Of a stretch of DNA of 64,000 nucleotides, positions 37,355 to 47,159 are shown piece after piece. Within the stretch, counting starts at the first letter, position 1. Each line of letters begins with the position of its first letter. The notes beneath the pieces are model-generated. The model searched no databases. It was not told the DNA's origin and worked only from the letters and a program-made list of their open reading frames with translations. The position numbers and the translations under genes are program-made. Origin of the DNA: Opitutus sp. GAS368 (GTDB taxonomy: Bacteria; Verrucomicrobiota; Verrucomicrobiia; Opitutales; Opitutaceae); NCBI GenBank assembly GCA_945903465.1, contig CAMDOF010000011.1, positions 1-64,000 on the forward strand, written 5' to 3'.

Positions 37355-37840
37355 TTACTTGAGAGCAGCCACGCCCGCCGCCGCGATCTGACCATCTTGC
37401 GCAGAGGTCACTCCCGACACCCCAACCGCCCCCACGATTTTCCCCCCGACCAAGAGCGGCAGCCCCCCTTCAATCGGCAGAGCCCCCGGCAGCTTTAAAA
37501 TGCGCAAGCCTTCACCACCCGCCGCCACTCCGTCTTGAAATACCTTCGATGGACGCCGAAAGGCCACGGCCGTCCGCGCTTTCTCCTGGGCTACTTCCAC
37601 GCTGCCGTACTGCGTCGCATCCATCCGTTCCAACGCCACGAGATGCCCACCCGCATCCACCACGCTGATCACCACATTCCATTGGTTTCTCGCCGCCTCG
37701 GTTTGCGCCGCCGCCACCACTCGCTTCGCTTCCGCGAGCGAAATCGGTGCACCATAGGGCACATCCGCTGCCAATCCACTCGGCCCAAGGGCCAGCGCGG
37801 AAATAAACATCGAAAAAATAATACGCTTCCTGAGGATCAT
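37355..37840 (-). CDS. GlcG/HbpS-family (DUF336) secreted protein
   Basis: A 161-aa protein with a signal peptide (about 1-25) and the GlcG fold: LAEAKRVVAAAQTEA, VISVVDAGGHLVALERMDA, ARTAVAFRRPS, GGLPLLVGGKIVGAVGVSGVTSAQDGQIAAAG. Family members bind heme or cobalamin-type ligands or are of unknown function. It is the first gene of a two-gene unit with the sulfatase (8-bp gap). Confidence 0.9.
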   Translation of the reverse strand: MILRKRIIFSMFISALALGPSGLAADVPYGAPISLAEAKRVVAAAQTEAARNQWNVVISVVDAGGHLVALERMDATQYGSVEVAQEKARTAVAFRRPSKVFQDGVAAGGEGLRILKLPGALPIEGGLPLLVGGKIVGAVGVSGVTSAQDGQIAAAGVAALK

Positions 37841-38160
37841 AGATAGAAGGGGAAAGGGTTACCGGACAGCTCATTGATCTCGACTCACGCTTTCGGAGTC
37901 AATCTTCACCGCGGTTTTTTCCCAGAGCCCCGACAATGGAACATTGGCTGCTCCCACCGCGAAAAACGACCGCTCGCTTAGGCGATGATGAGGGCGCTCG
38001 TTTTACTTTTACCCCAGAGGTTTCTCGCCGGCCGTTCGTGATAAAATACGTCTTCAGCCGTTGACATCTCCATTCGTTTTCAGAACTTTCCTAGGCGTGC
38101 GGCTCGCTCAAGAGAGCCTGCACGTCGGACTCCCGTCTGCTCCTACCATTGCCTAATCCT
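37841..38160. promoter_or_regulatory. Divergent region GlcG-like / Dabb gene
   Basis: 320 bp between outward-reading genes; promoters for both are expected. No consensus pair or operator could be singled out. Confidence 0.35.
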
Positions 38161-38586
38161 ATGAAAAAAATCATCTCGTTTTTGTTGATCGTTGGCGTCT
38201 TCGCCCTCAGTTCCTCGCCCGCCTCGGCCCAAGCCGAAACCAAGAAAAAGAAAAAAGCTGAGGCGATGCAGACGCCGGCTGCGACCGCTACTTCGCCCAA
38301 AAGCGTCATCCACATCGTGACCGTCAGCTTCAAGGCGAACACGGAGCAGGCGAAAATCCAAGCGGCGATCGACGGCGTCCAAAAACTTCCAGCCAAATAC
38401 GCTGGCATCACCCATGTTTGGACGCGCGTGATCAAAAACCAAACCGACCGCTCACACATCTTTGTCATGGAATTCGCCAGCGAGCAGGCATTGAAGGATT
38501 ACGCCGGCAGCCCCGCTCAAAAAGAGTGGTACGCCCTTTACGAGGGAATTCGCGAGCGCAGCATAACTTCCGATGTCACGAATTAA
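38161..38586 (+). CDS. Secreted Dabb (stress-responsive A/B barrel) protein
   Basis: A 141-aa protein; the start MKKIISFLLIVGVFALSSSPASAQA is a clean signal peptide, so the ATG at 38161 is chosen over one four codons upstream. A Lys-rich segment (AETKKKKKAEA) precedes a Dabb domain (VIHIVTVSFKANT...FVMEFASEQALKDYAGSPAQKEW). Dabb proteins form small alpha/beta-barrel dimers and include a few cyclases and many of unknown role. It is monocistronic, with its own terminator. Confidence 0.88.
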   Translation: MKKIISFLLIVGVFALSSSPASAQAETKKKKKAEAMQTPAATATSPKSVIHIVTVSFKANTEQAKIQAAIDGVQKLPAKYAGITHVWTRVIKNQTDRSHIFVMEFASEQALKDYAGSPAQKEWYALYEGIRERSITSDVTN

Positions 38587-38611
38587 TTAGTTCCCCTCTC
38601 GCTCTCCTCAA

Positions 38612-38635
38612 GGCCGCATCCATGCGGCCTTTTTT
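38612..38635 (+). terminator. Intrinsic terminator of the Dabb gene
   Basis: A perfect 8-bp stem GGCCGCAT / ATGCGGCC with a 2-nt formal loop (in practice a smaller stem) is followed by six T residues, 26 bp after the stop codon. Confidence 0.88.
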
Positions 38636-39189
38636 ATGACTAACAAGCGGCAGCTTCCCTCGTCCAAGCAACCGCTCGGGGCTGTCCTTGATCCGCCACC
38701 GAGGGAAGCCCCGTGAAGCCCAACCCCGAAAGTTGTGCGACGCGCAAGGGCTCCCTCGCCCCGTTTGGGCCTCCCCATCGGCCTCCGCCAGCTACTCCTC
38801 CGCCAGCATGCTCGTCGCCGGCGCTTTCCTGAACTTGCAGCAGTGCAGAAATCCGATGATTTCGCGGCGATCCTCCGCTGGCTTCGCCTCGGGCCAGACG
38901 GTGGCAGCCAAGGCGGACTTCCCTCTTGGAAAAGAACGGGCTTCGTGCGCCGATCTCATCCGTCGAGTGCAGTTTTACGCAGCCTCGGCCTCAACCCTAA
39001 AAAACTACACCCAAGTCCAGCCCGCCTCTCAGTCCGACGCCAGAAGCCGCTTCTCATTCTACTTGGCAAAAGCTGCGCTCAGTACCGTAGCATAAAACTG
39101 ATGGGCAAAACATATCACGCAAGAAATCCAACGCTATATTCTACTAATCGGATTTGTCGGCTTTCCGCTATGGGTAATACTGCGATCAT
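38636..39189. other. Accessory gap next to an IS remnant, no intact gene
   Basis: 554 bp. One minus-strand frame around 38800-38920 (AATVWPEAKPAEDRREIIGFL) has a protein-like composition but no start and no recognised family; it may be debris like the adjoining transposase remnant. Other frames look non-coding. Confidence 0.35.
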
Positions 39190-39555
39190 ACAAAGCCCAA
39201 AAAACGGCAACAGAACGAACCAAAGGATTGTCTGCACTTTCAGACGACGCGCCGTGGCCAGGGATGCATCCAGCCAAAATAGCGCACGCGGTGCTATCCC
39301 GGCGGCGGCACAGGTTGCCGGTAGCGCCGCATAAACTCATCCGCCGTCACCGTGCATGCCTTGCGCTGCTGCGTGGCTGTATCCGGATAACCAAACGTCA
39401 CCTGCTCGTCGGTCGCCGCGAGGAGGCGTTCGTCCGAAATCGCCGTGCGGTGCATCTAGCGCGCGATATTTGACGACGTTTTCGCCCGAGCCCGCCGGCA
39501 GCCAGTGCACCCACCAGCCCTCGCGCCACACCCGCGTTGGCACCTGCGCGCCCAT
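39190..39555 (-). pseudogene. IS91-type (Y2) transposase, C-terminal remnant
   Basis: On the minus strand, WWVHWLPAGSGENVVKY, then in the next frame RTAISDERLLAATDEQVTF and KACTVTADEFMRRY, then an in-frame TAG in PPG*HRVRYFGWMHP, and finally KVQTIL after another shift. This series matches the C-terminal part of IS91/IS801-like transposases. At least two frameshifts, one nonsense codon and loss of the whole N-terminal part including the catalytic tyrosines show it is dead. Confidence 0.75.
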
Positions 39556-40055
39556 TCAACTGCACGTTCTCCTTTCATTCGCAGACCTAAATAGGTTTGG
39601 CGCGCTCAGGGACGAGACGACGAGACCTCCCAAGGTTTATTAGGCTTTACATCGCACTTCGCTTTGGTCGCAGAAATATGGTAAAAACGTGATTATGCCT
39701 TTCGACCAATGGCCTCCACGGTAAACCCCTCCCCCCACCGCAAATCTATTTTCTCAGGCGCAAGCGGGCCTGCAACCTCCCCGTGAAGACGCGGTCGACT
39801 CGCTCAAGCAATTCGCGCTGCCGCTGCCACGCCGATTGATCCCTTGTCGATCGCGTCCACGGCACCACGGCTTACGCCGCGACCGGCGAGTTCACGCCCC
39901 GCGAAGCCCCTGGATCGCACGCTCGTCGGCTCGGCCCTCGCAGCCGCCAGGACACCGCGACTGGCGCCGTTGTGGTCAGCCGCAAGCGTATCGCCGCCGA
40001 GACGCCCGAGCGCCCAGCAGAGGCTAAACCTGTTTCCGAACCGCAACCCAAACCT
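39556..40055. promoter_or_regulatory. Upstream region of the first TonB receptor
   Basis: 500 bp before the receptor's signal peptide. Frames here are continuations of open frames without similarity. A promoter is expected, but none was confidently located. Confidence 0.35.
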
Positions 40056-43000
40056 ATGACCACCATGACCAAACCTCCTCGCTCCACCCTGTTCCGCTCC
40101 GTCGCCTGGCTCGCGCTCGCGCTTCCGCTGTCCCTCGACGCGCAGACGGCTCCGACGCGCTCCGTCTCCGATCCCAAGGCCGACGAGGCCGTCGTCCTCA
40201 GTCCCTTCACCGTGAGCAGCGAAAAAGACAACGGCTACCAGGCGTCGAACACCCTCGCCGGCACGCGCCTCAACACCCCGATCAAGGACCTCGGCGCATC
40301 CATTTCCGTTTACAACAAAGCCTTCCTCGACGACATCGGCGCCACCAGCGCGAACGACCTGCTCATCTACGCCACCGGCATGGAAGCGGCCGGCCCGGGC
40401 GGTAATTTTTCCAACGCCGCCGGCGCCAGCATCACGGAGCCCAACGTCGTCGGCGACGGCATCCGCAATAATCCGCAGGGCGGCACGCGCGCCCGCGGCC
40501 TCACTTCGCCCACCTACACACGCGGCTATTTCACCTCCGACGTCGGCATCGACGGCTACAATACCAGTGCCGTCACGGTGAACCGCGGGCCCAACGCCAT
40601 CCTCTTCGGCGTCGCCAATGCCGCCGGCGTCGTCGACACCACCCTCCTCCGCGCCGATCTCCGCCGCAATTTGAACAAAGTCGAGTTCCGCTATGGCGAC
40701 AACGATAGCATGCGCTCGTCTCTCGACATCAATCGCGTGCTGATTCCCCGGAAACTCGGCGCCCGCATCGCGCTGCTCGACGATCAGGAGCGCCACAACC
40801 AGCGCCCGACCTTCGACAACAAAAAGCGTTTCTACGGCACCGTCACCTATGAGCCTACGCGCACCACCTCGTTGCGCGTCAACGTCGAGTCGGGCAACAC
40901 CCGCGCCAACCGGCCTTTCTCGGTGCTGCCGTTCAACAGCTTTCAAACGTGGTTGAATCAGGGCCGCACGCCCTTCGACTGGACCCTCTACGACGATCCC
41001 GCGCGCAACTCGCTGGCCGCCTCGCAGAATGCCGGCGGCACGATCCCCGGCTCCGTCCCGGCGACGCCGTTCCGCACCTTCGCGCTCAATAATGCGCAAA
41101 CCTTCAACACCCTCGTCTGGCCGCTCGCCGACACGAGCAGCCGCGGCGGCGTTCTCGGTCTCGGCTATCGCGCCACGCCGGCCGCCAGCAACACCACCGG
41201 GGCGGGTGCGCTCGCGATCAACACCGTGCGCAACCAGCTCTTCGATCCCATCTTCAATCGCGACAGCGCCGGCGACACGCAAAACTGGCTCGAGACCGTC
41301 AACATCGGCGAACTGCCCGCGCTCTACTACGCCAACGCGCAGTTTCCCGCCGGCCGCGTTCCCGCGGGCCGCAAGAGCCAAGGCTTCACCAATTTCGACA
41401 ACTTCAACTGGCGCGACCAGCAGATCGACGAAACCGGCCGCCAGAACGACACCTTTCACACGTTCAACGTCACGCTCGAGCAGCGCTTCTGGCGCGACCG
41501 CCTCGGCGTCGAGGCCTCGTTTTTTCAAGAGCGACTCGAGCGCCGGAACCGCAACAACTTCGTCTCGACCCAGGCCAACGCGAACCACATCCGCATGGAC
41601 GTCAACGTCACGCTCCCCGACGGCCGCCCCAATCCCAACCTCGGGCGCCCGTTCGTCGATTCTGCGCAGGCCATCTTTAATCAAAACCTGATCGAGCGCG
41701 AGTCGCAGCGCATCACCGCCTACGCCCGCTACGATTTCCGCGACCTCTCGAAGACTTGGGGCAAATGGCTCGGCAGCCACAGCCTCACGCTCCTCGGTGA
41801 GCGCGCGCAACGCGACTCGGCCAACACCCAGAGCCAGTTCAAATACTTCGGCAAATACGACGACTTCGACAACATCAGCCTCTACGGCTTCAACCGCTAC
41901 GCGAAGGTCATCGCGTACGTCGGCCCGTCGGTCATCGGCAAGACCGGCCCCGTGCAGCTCACCGCCATCCAGTCGCCGCAGATCACCGAGGGCACGGTCG
42001 CCAACTCCACGTTCTTCGAGGCCGCCGGCGGCGATCCCGCGCAGGCGAAACTCGTCACCATCCCCTACACGCTCAAGCAGGCGCTCCGCGGCGGAAACTA
42101 CAACCGCGACGTGATCAAATCCCAGGCGTTCAACTTCATGAACTACTGGCTCGAAGATCACCTCATCACGAATTTCGGTATGAGAAAGGATCAGGACTTT
42201 TTCCAGCAAACCGCCTACGTGACCGGCACTTCTCAGGAAGCCATCGACAACATTTTCAAAATCCGTCGCAGCCTGAGCGAGTTCGCGCTGCCGGACTATC
42301 CCGCGTTCGTCGCCGGCAAGACGGTGAAAACCTATTCCGGCGTGCTGCGCTGGCCGCAAAAACTCCTCCGTCTGCCCGCTGGCATCGACGCCAGTGTCTT
42401 CACCAACGTCTCCGAAAACTTCACGCCGAACGGCTCGCAGACCGACGCCTACGGCACGATCCTCCCCTCGCCGCAGGGCAAGACGCGCGAACTGGGCGTG
42501 AACTTCTCGTTCCTCGACAACCGCTTCAGCCTCCGTCTCAACCACTATGAGACGAAGATCAAGGACTCCAGCATCGGTCGCATCGGTGCCCTCGGCGCCA
42601 TCATCAACAACGCCGTCCTGCAGACCGCCGGGTCCTGGGCCGCCGAGCTCAACCGCAATCCCCAAGCCTCGCGCCTCGCCGACATCGATCTCCTCTTCAG
42701 CGTGTTTCCCAGCAATTTTAAGGAGCTGAACAAATTTCAATACACCGGCAGCGTCGCCACGCAGAACTTCGCGCTCTCGACCGTGCAGTTGCCCAGCTAC
42801 AGCGACACCGCGGACCTCCTCGCGAAGGGCACCGAGGTGGACATCACCTACAACCCCAAGCGGAACTGGCGGATTATTTTCAACGTCACGAAGAACGAAA
42901 CGATTCAAACCAACATCGCGCCCATCACGCGCGAGCTGCGCGCCCGCCTCGATCCCGTTTTTAAGACGCTCGCCAATCGCCCGCGCCTCGGCGCCTCGAC

Positions 43001-43532
43001 CGGCTACACCTATCCCGTCGACGCCACGGGCAAAGCCACCTCGCTCGACGCCGGCGCCGGCGAAGGCACCCTCGGGACCTTTGTGTTCACCGACGTCGAC
43101 GTCCCCCTCGCCACGACCCTCGCCGCCGAGGGCGTGAGCAGTCCCGAGATTCGAAAATACCGCGTCAACCTCGTTACGAATTACAGCTTTGATCGCGAGA
43201 GCCGTCTGAAGGGCTTCGGCGGCGGCGGCGGTCTCCGCTGGCAGGACAAAGTCGGCATCGGTTATCCGACCAGCTACACTCCCACCGGCAGCGTCTTCAT
43301 CGACCGCAGCAAACCCTACTACGGCCCCGCCGAGACCAACGTCGACCTCTTCGCCAGCTACAGCCGCAAGGTTTACCGCAACAAGATCGACTGGAAGGTT
43401 CAGCTCAACGTCCGCAACGCCATCGGCAAGGGTGACCTCATCCCGATCACGACGCAGCCCGACGGCTCGCCCGCCGCCGTCCGCCTCGCCCCCGAGCGTC
43501 GCTGGTATCTGACGAATACCTTCAGCTTCTGA
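40056..43532 (+). CDS. TonB-dependent outer-membrane receptor A (plug + barrel)
   Basis: A 1158-aa outer-membrane transporter. The start MTTMTKPPRSTLFRSVAWLALALPLSLDA gives a signal peptide; an upstream ATG at 39972 adds a Lys/Pro-rich stretch only. A TonB-box-like VVLSPFTV (46-53) precedes a plug (about 58-230: LNTPIKDLGASISVYNKAFLDDIGATSANDLL, TVNRGPNAILFG), then a long beta-barrel ending in RRWYLTNTFSF with the C-terminal Phe needed for outer-membrane insertion. This is the large receptor type abundant in Opitutaceae. It is the first of a tandem pair; the second copy lies 43 bp downstream. The substrate is unknown. Confidence 0.93.
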   Translation: MTTMTKPPRSTLFRSVAWLALALPLSLDAQTAPTRSVSDPKADEAVVLSPFTVSSEKDNGYQASNTLAGTRLNTPIKDLGASISVYNKAFLDDIGATSANDLLIYATGMEAAGPGGNFSNAAGASITEPNVVGDGIRNNPQGGTRARGLTSPTYTRGYFTSDVGIDGYNTSAVTVNRGPNAILFGVANAAGVVDTTLLRADLRRNLNKVEFRYGDNDSMRSSLDINRVLIPRKLGARIALLDDQERHNQRPTFDNKKRFYGTVTYEPTRTTSLRVNVESGNTRANRPFSVLPFNSFQTWLNQGRTPFDWTLYDDPARNSLAASQNAGGTIPGSVPATPFRTFALNNAQTFNTLVWPLADTSSRGGVLGLGYRATPAASNTTGAGALAINTVRNQLFDPIFNRDSAGDTQNWLETVNIGELPALYYANAQFPAGRVPAGRKSQGFTNFDNFNWRDQQIDETGRQNDTFHTFNVTLEQRFWRDRLGVEASFFQERLERRNRNNFVSTQANANHIRMDVNVTLPDGRPNPNLGRPFVDSAQAIFNQNLIERESQRITAYARYDFRDLSKTWGKWLGSHSLTLLGERAQRDSANTQSQFKYFGKYDDFDNISLYGFNRYAKVIAYVGPSVIGKTGPVQLTAIQSPQITEGTVANSTFFEAAGGDPAQAKLVTIPYTLKQALRGGNYNRDVIKSQAFNFMNYWLEDHLITNFGMRKDQDFFQQTAYVTGTSQEAIDNIFKIRRSLSEFALPDYPAFVAGKTVKTYSGVLRWPQKLLRLPAGIDASVFTNVSENFTPNGSQTDAYGTILPSPQGKTRELGVNFSFLDNRFSLRLNHYETKIKDSSIGRIGALGAIINNAVLQTAGSWAAELNRNPQASRLADIDLLFSVFPSNFKELNKFQYTGSVATQNFALSTVQLPSYSDTADLLAKGTEVDITYNPKRNWRIIFNVTKNETIQTNIAPITRELRARLDPVFKTLANRPRLGASTGYTYPVDATGKATSLDAGAGEGTLGTFVFTDVDVPLATTLAAEGVSSPEIRKYRVNLVTNYSFDRESRLKGFGGGGGLRWQDKVGIGYPTSYTPTGSVFIDRSKPYYGPAETNVDLFASYSRKVYRNKIDWKVQLNVRNAIGKGDLIPITTQPDGSPAAVRLAPERRWYLTNTFSF

Positions 43533-43548
43533 GCACAGCTCCGCAGTC

Positions 43549-43577
43549 GCGGCGGGCGGTCCTGCCCGCCGCGTTTT
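43549..43577 (+). terminator. GC-rich hairpin between the two TonB receptor genes
   Basis: A 9-bp perfect stem GCGGCGGGC / GCCCGCCGC with a 6-nt loop is followed by GTTTT. It lies 16 bp after the receptor A stop. The T-run is short, so termination may be partial and read-through into receptor B likely. Confidence 0.6.
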
Positions 43578-46500
43578 GACGAACGTCCTCAACCGGCGGG
43601 CCGAGACGCCCGCCGCTACTCAGGGCATTGCCCGCCTCTTCACGATTTTCCTTACGCGCCATCTCCGCCACGTCCTCGTCGGCTGTGCCGTTCTCGCTCT
43701 CTGCACCGCACCCACCATCGCGGCCGAGCCGATCACGCCGAAAAAATCCGAGGTGGAAAAACCTCCCGCGCCCGCCGCCGCCATGACCGCGCCCGCCGCC
43801 GCCGTTGTGATGAACCCGTTCACCGTGAACTCCGATCATGACACGGGTTATCAAGCGACCAACACCCTCGCCGGCTCGCGTCTCAACACGCCCATTAAGG
43901 ATCTCGGCAGCGCCATCTCCGTTTACACGAAAGAATTTATGGAGGACATCGGTGCGACCAGCGTCAACGATCTCCTCATCTACGCCACCGGCGGTGAGTC
44001 GGGCGGGCCTGGCGGAAATTTTTCGGGCGGCATCTCCAACATCACCGACACCACCGTCGTCGGCGACGAATCCCGCAACGATCCGCAAAGCGCCACGCGC
44101 GTCCGCGGCCTGTCCGCGCCGGCTTTCACGCGCGGATTTTTCGTCTCCGACGTCTCCGGCGACACCTACAACGCCGGCGCGCTCACGGTGAACCGCGGCC
44201 CCAACGCCATTCTCTTCGGTTCCGGCAGCCTGTCCGGCGTCGTCGACTCCAGCCTCAGCAGCGCCGATCTCCGGCGGAATCTCAACCACGTCACCTTCCG
44301 CTACGGCGACAACGACAGCCTGCGTCAGACGCTCGACCTCAGCCGCTTGCTCGTGCGCGACACACTCGGTTTCCGCCTCGCCGCGCTCAACGACCGGGAG
44401 CGTTTCGACCAACGTCCGTCCTTTGAAAAAAAGGAGCGCATCTTCGGCGCGTTGAAATTCGAGCCCGTGCGCACGACGACGTTGCGCGGCAACTTCGAGA
44501 GCGGCCACACCCGCGCCAACCGCCCGTTCTCCGTTCTACCGCTCAACAGTTTTGCACCGTGGCTCGCCGGCGGACGCGCGCCGTTCGACTGGACGTTCTA
44601 CGACGATCCCGCTCACAATCCCGCCGCCGCCGCGCAGGCCGCCGGCGGCAACATCCCCGGCAGCAATCCCGCGCAACCCTTCCGTGGTTTCTTTACCGGC
44701 CAGCAGCAGACCTTCGACACCCTCGCTTTTCCCGTCGCCAATCCCACGCGGGGCAACGCCGTCGTCGGCACCGGATTTCGCGCCACGCAGCCGACCACCA
44801 ACACCACGGGCGCCGGCAGTCTCGTCGCCAATGCCATCCGAAATCAGCTCTTCGATCCGCAGTTCAACCGCGACAGCGCCGGCGACGGCATCGGCTGGTA
44901 TGAGACGCGCAACATCGCCGAGATGCCCGCGGCGTTTTTCTCCGACAACCGCGTGCCGGCCGGCCAGAAAAACCAAGGCTTCACCGATTCCGTCGCCTTC
45001 GACTGGCGTCGCCACCAGATCGACGAGACCGGCCGCCAGAGCGACAGCTTCCGAAATTACACGCTGACGATGGAGCAACGTTTCTGGAAAGACCGCCTCG
45101 GGTTCGAGGCTTCAGTTTTCGGCGAGCGCTTCGAACGCCACAACCGGAACAACTTTCTCTCCACGCAGCCGAACGCGATTCACATCCGCATCGACCCGAA
45201 TGTTTCCCTCCCCGACGGCCGGCCCAATCCTAATGTCGGCCGCCCCTACGTCGATTCCGCGCAGGCCATCTTCAACCAAAACATCTCCGAACGCCGCGCC
45301 CGCCGTGCGACCGGCTTTCTCCGCTACGATTTTTATGACCTCTCGCCCCGGTGGGGCCGGTGGCTCGGCCGCCACATCGCGACCGGCTTCATGGAGCAGT
45401 CGCAACGCGACCAGATAAACGTCCAGAGCAAATTCGGTTTCTTCGGCCAATACGACGACGCGTTCGGCGCCGATCCCTACGCGTTCAACCGTCTCGCCAA
45501 ACTCATCGCCTACGTGGGGCCATCCGTCATCGGCAATAACAACCCCGTGCAGCTCTCCGCGATTTCGATGGATCCGCTCGCCAACGGCACCGCGGTCAAC
45601 TCCACCTTCTTCGAGGCCCCGGCGGGCTCGCCGGCGCAGGCCAAACTCGTGACGATTCCCTACACGCTGAAATCCATTTTCCGCAACGGGAACTACTCCC
45701 GCCAGATGGTGAAGGGCCGCAACGCCAGCCTCATGAGCTACTGGCTCGCCGACCACGTCGTCACCGTTTACGGCGTCCGCCGCGACGAGGTTTATTTCAA
45801 CCCGTTCGCCATCCCCACAGGCAACACCCCGGCCGGCCTCGAAAATCTTTTCAAGACCGAGCGCAGCCTGCGCGATTTCGTCCTCCCCGACACGCCCGCG
45901 TTTCAGGCGGGCAAGCAGGTCAAGTCCGCGAGCATCGTGTTCCGCTGGCCGCAAAAATTGCTCCGCCTGCCGCAGGGGATGGACGCGAGCGCCTTCATCA
46001 ACACGTCGGATAATTTCAGCGCCAACGGCGCCAACACCGACGCCTACGGCAAACTGCTGCCCTCCGCGAAAGGCGTCACTCGCGAGACCGGCCTGAACCT
46101 CGCCTTCTTCAACAACCGCGTTTCGCTCCGTGTGAATCGCTACGAAACCCGCGTGGCCGATTCGAATCTTGGCCGCAGCGGCGCCCTCGGCGCCATCGTC
46201 AACAACGGCGTGCTCCAGACGATCCAGAGCTGGGCCACCGAGGTGAACCGCCATCCTCACGCCTCGCGTCAGGCCGATATCGATTACTTCCTCAGCGTCT
46301 TTCCGCCCGGCTGGGCCGATCTCAACAAGATCGCCTACAGCGGCAGCGCCGCCACCCAGAATCTCGCGATGACCTTCACCCAGCTTCCGAACTACAGCGA
46401 TACGTCCGACCGAATCTCGCGCGGCACCGAATTCGATCTCGTCGTCAACCCCACTCGAAACTGGCGCATGCTCGTGAACTTCGCGAAGAGTGAGGTGATT

Positions 46501-47130
46501 CAGAACAACATCGCGCCCGTCACCCGCGAACTCCGCGCCCGCCTGCAACCGGTCCTGGACAAACTCGGCAAACGCCCGCGCTTCGGTTCTGCCGCCGGCT
46601 ACGTTTTCCCCGTCGATCCCGTCACGGGCCAGGCCACCTCGCTCGATGCCGGAGCGGGCGAGGCGGATCTCGCGAGCTTCTTCCTCAACAGCGTCGATGT
46701 TCCGCTCTACAATACGCTCGCCTCCGAGGGCATCAGCAGTCCCGAAATCCGCAAATACCGCGTGAACTTAGTCACGAACTACACCTTCACCCGTGAATCA
46801 TTCCTTCGCGGCTTCGGCGTCGGCACCGGCGTGCGCTGGCAGGACAAGATCGGCATCGGGTATCCCGCGAGCTACACCGCCACCGGCGCCGTTTACATCG
46901 ACAAGCCGCACCCGTTCTTCGCGCCCGGAGAAACAAACGTCGACGGATGGGCCAGCTACGGCCGAAAAGTCTACAACAAGAAGATCGATTGGAAAATTCA
47001 ACTCAACCTCCGCAACGCGATCGGCTCCGACCACCTGATCGCCATCACCGCGCAACCCAACGGCTCCCCCTCCGCCGTGCGCATCTCCCCCGACCGCCGC
47101 TGGTATCTCACGAACACGTTCAGTTTCTGA
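43576..47130 (+). CDS. TonB-dependent outer-membrane receptor B, paralog of A
   Basis: An ~1184-aa paralog of receptor A, similar along its whole length: NPFTVNSDHDTGYQATNTLAGSRLNTPIKDLG, TVNRGPNAILFG, and the identical C-terminus RRWYLTNTFSF. The signal peptide (RHVLVGCAVLALCTAPTIAAE) has no upstream ATG or GTG in frame; the only conventional start is a TTG at 43576, which lies inside the T-run of the preceding hairpin. The first 15 codons also read through a second palindrome (43594-43615), so the N-terminus is uncertain. Tandem duplication with divergence suggests related but different ligands. Confidence 0.9.
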   Translation: MTNVLNRRAETPAATQGIARLFTIFLTRHLRHVLVGCAVLALCTAPTIAAEPITPKKSEVEKPPAPAAAMTAPAAAVVMNPFTVNSDHDTGYQATNTLAGSRLNTPIKDLGSAISVYTKEFMEDIGATSVNDLLIYATGGESGGPGGNFSGGISNITDTTVVGDESRNDPQSATRVRGLSAPAFTRGFFVSDVSGDTYNAGALTVNRGPNAILFGSGSLSGVVDSSLSSADLRRNLNHVTFRYGDNDSLRQTLDLSRLLVRDTLGFRLAALNDRERFDQRPSFEKKERIFGALKFEPVRTTTLRGNFESGHTRANRPFSVLPLNSFAPWLAGGRAPFDWTFYDDPAHNPAAAAQAAGGNIPGSNPAQPFRGFFTGQQQTFDTLAFPVANPTRGNAVVGTGFRATQPTTNTTGAGSLVANAIRNQLFDPQFNRDSAGDGIGWYETRNIAEMPAAFFSDNRVPAGQKNQGFTDSVAFDWRRHQIDETGRQSDSFRNYTLTMEQRFWKDRLGFEASVFGERFERHNRNNFLSTQPNAIHIRIDPNVSLPDGRPNPNVGRPYVDSAQAIFNQNISERRARRATGFLRYDFYDLSPRWGRWLGRHIATGFMEQSQRDQINVQSKFGFFGQYDDAFGADPYAFNRLAKLIAYVGPSVIGNNNPVQLSAISMDPLANGTAVNSTFFEAPAGSPAQAKLVTIPYTLKSIFRNGNYSRQMVKGRNASLMSYWLADHVVTVYGVRRDEVYFNPFAIPTGNTPAGLENLFKTERSLRDFVLPDTPAFQAGKQVKSASIVFRWPQKLLRLPQGMDASAFINTSDNFSANGANTDAYGKLLPSAKGVTRETGLNLAFFNNRVSLRVNRYETRVADSNLGRSGALGAIVNNGVLQTIQSWATEVNRHPHASRQADIDYFLSVFPPGWADLNKIAYSGSAATQNLAMTFTQLPNYSDTSDRISRGTEFDLVVNPTRNWRMLVNFAKSEVIQNNIAPVTRELRARLQPVLDKLGKRPRFGSAAGYVFPVDPVTGQATSLDAGAGEADLASFFLNSVDVPLYNTLASEGISSPEIRKYRVNLVTNYTFTRESFLRGFGVGTGVRWQDKIGIGYPASYTATGAVYIDKPHPFFAPGETNVDGWASYGRKVYNKKIDWKIQLNLRNAIGSDHLIAITAQPNGSPSAVRISPDRRWYLTNTFSF
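43594..43615. repeat. REP-like palindrome CGGCGGGC-N6-GCCCGCCG
   Basis: A perfect 8-bp inverted repeat with a 6-nt loop sharing the CGGCGGGC core of the hairpin at 43549-43572. It falls within the apparent first codons of receptor B. Two copies of the same palindrome core in 70 bp point to a dispersed repetitive element. Confidence 0.6.
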
Positions 47131-47159
47131 TTGAGTCGTGGACGAGGCGTCCCGCCCAG

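Noticed and set aside
39804-43592. Long minus-strand open frame (1262 codons) opposite TonB receptor A
   Set aside because: The translation is Val/Glu/Arg/Gly-rich with no domain, and it is exactly antisense to a well-supported receptor. Strong third-position GC bias explains it. The same holds for 43522-44508 and 45112-46548 opposite receptor B.
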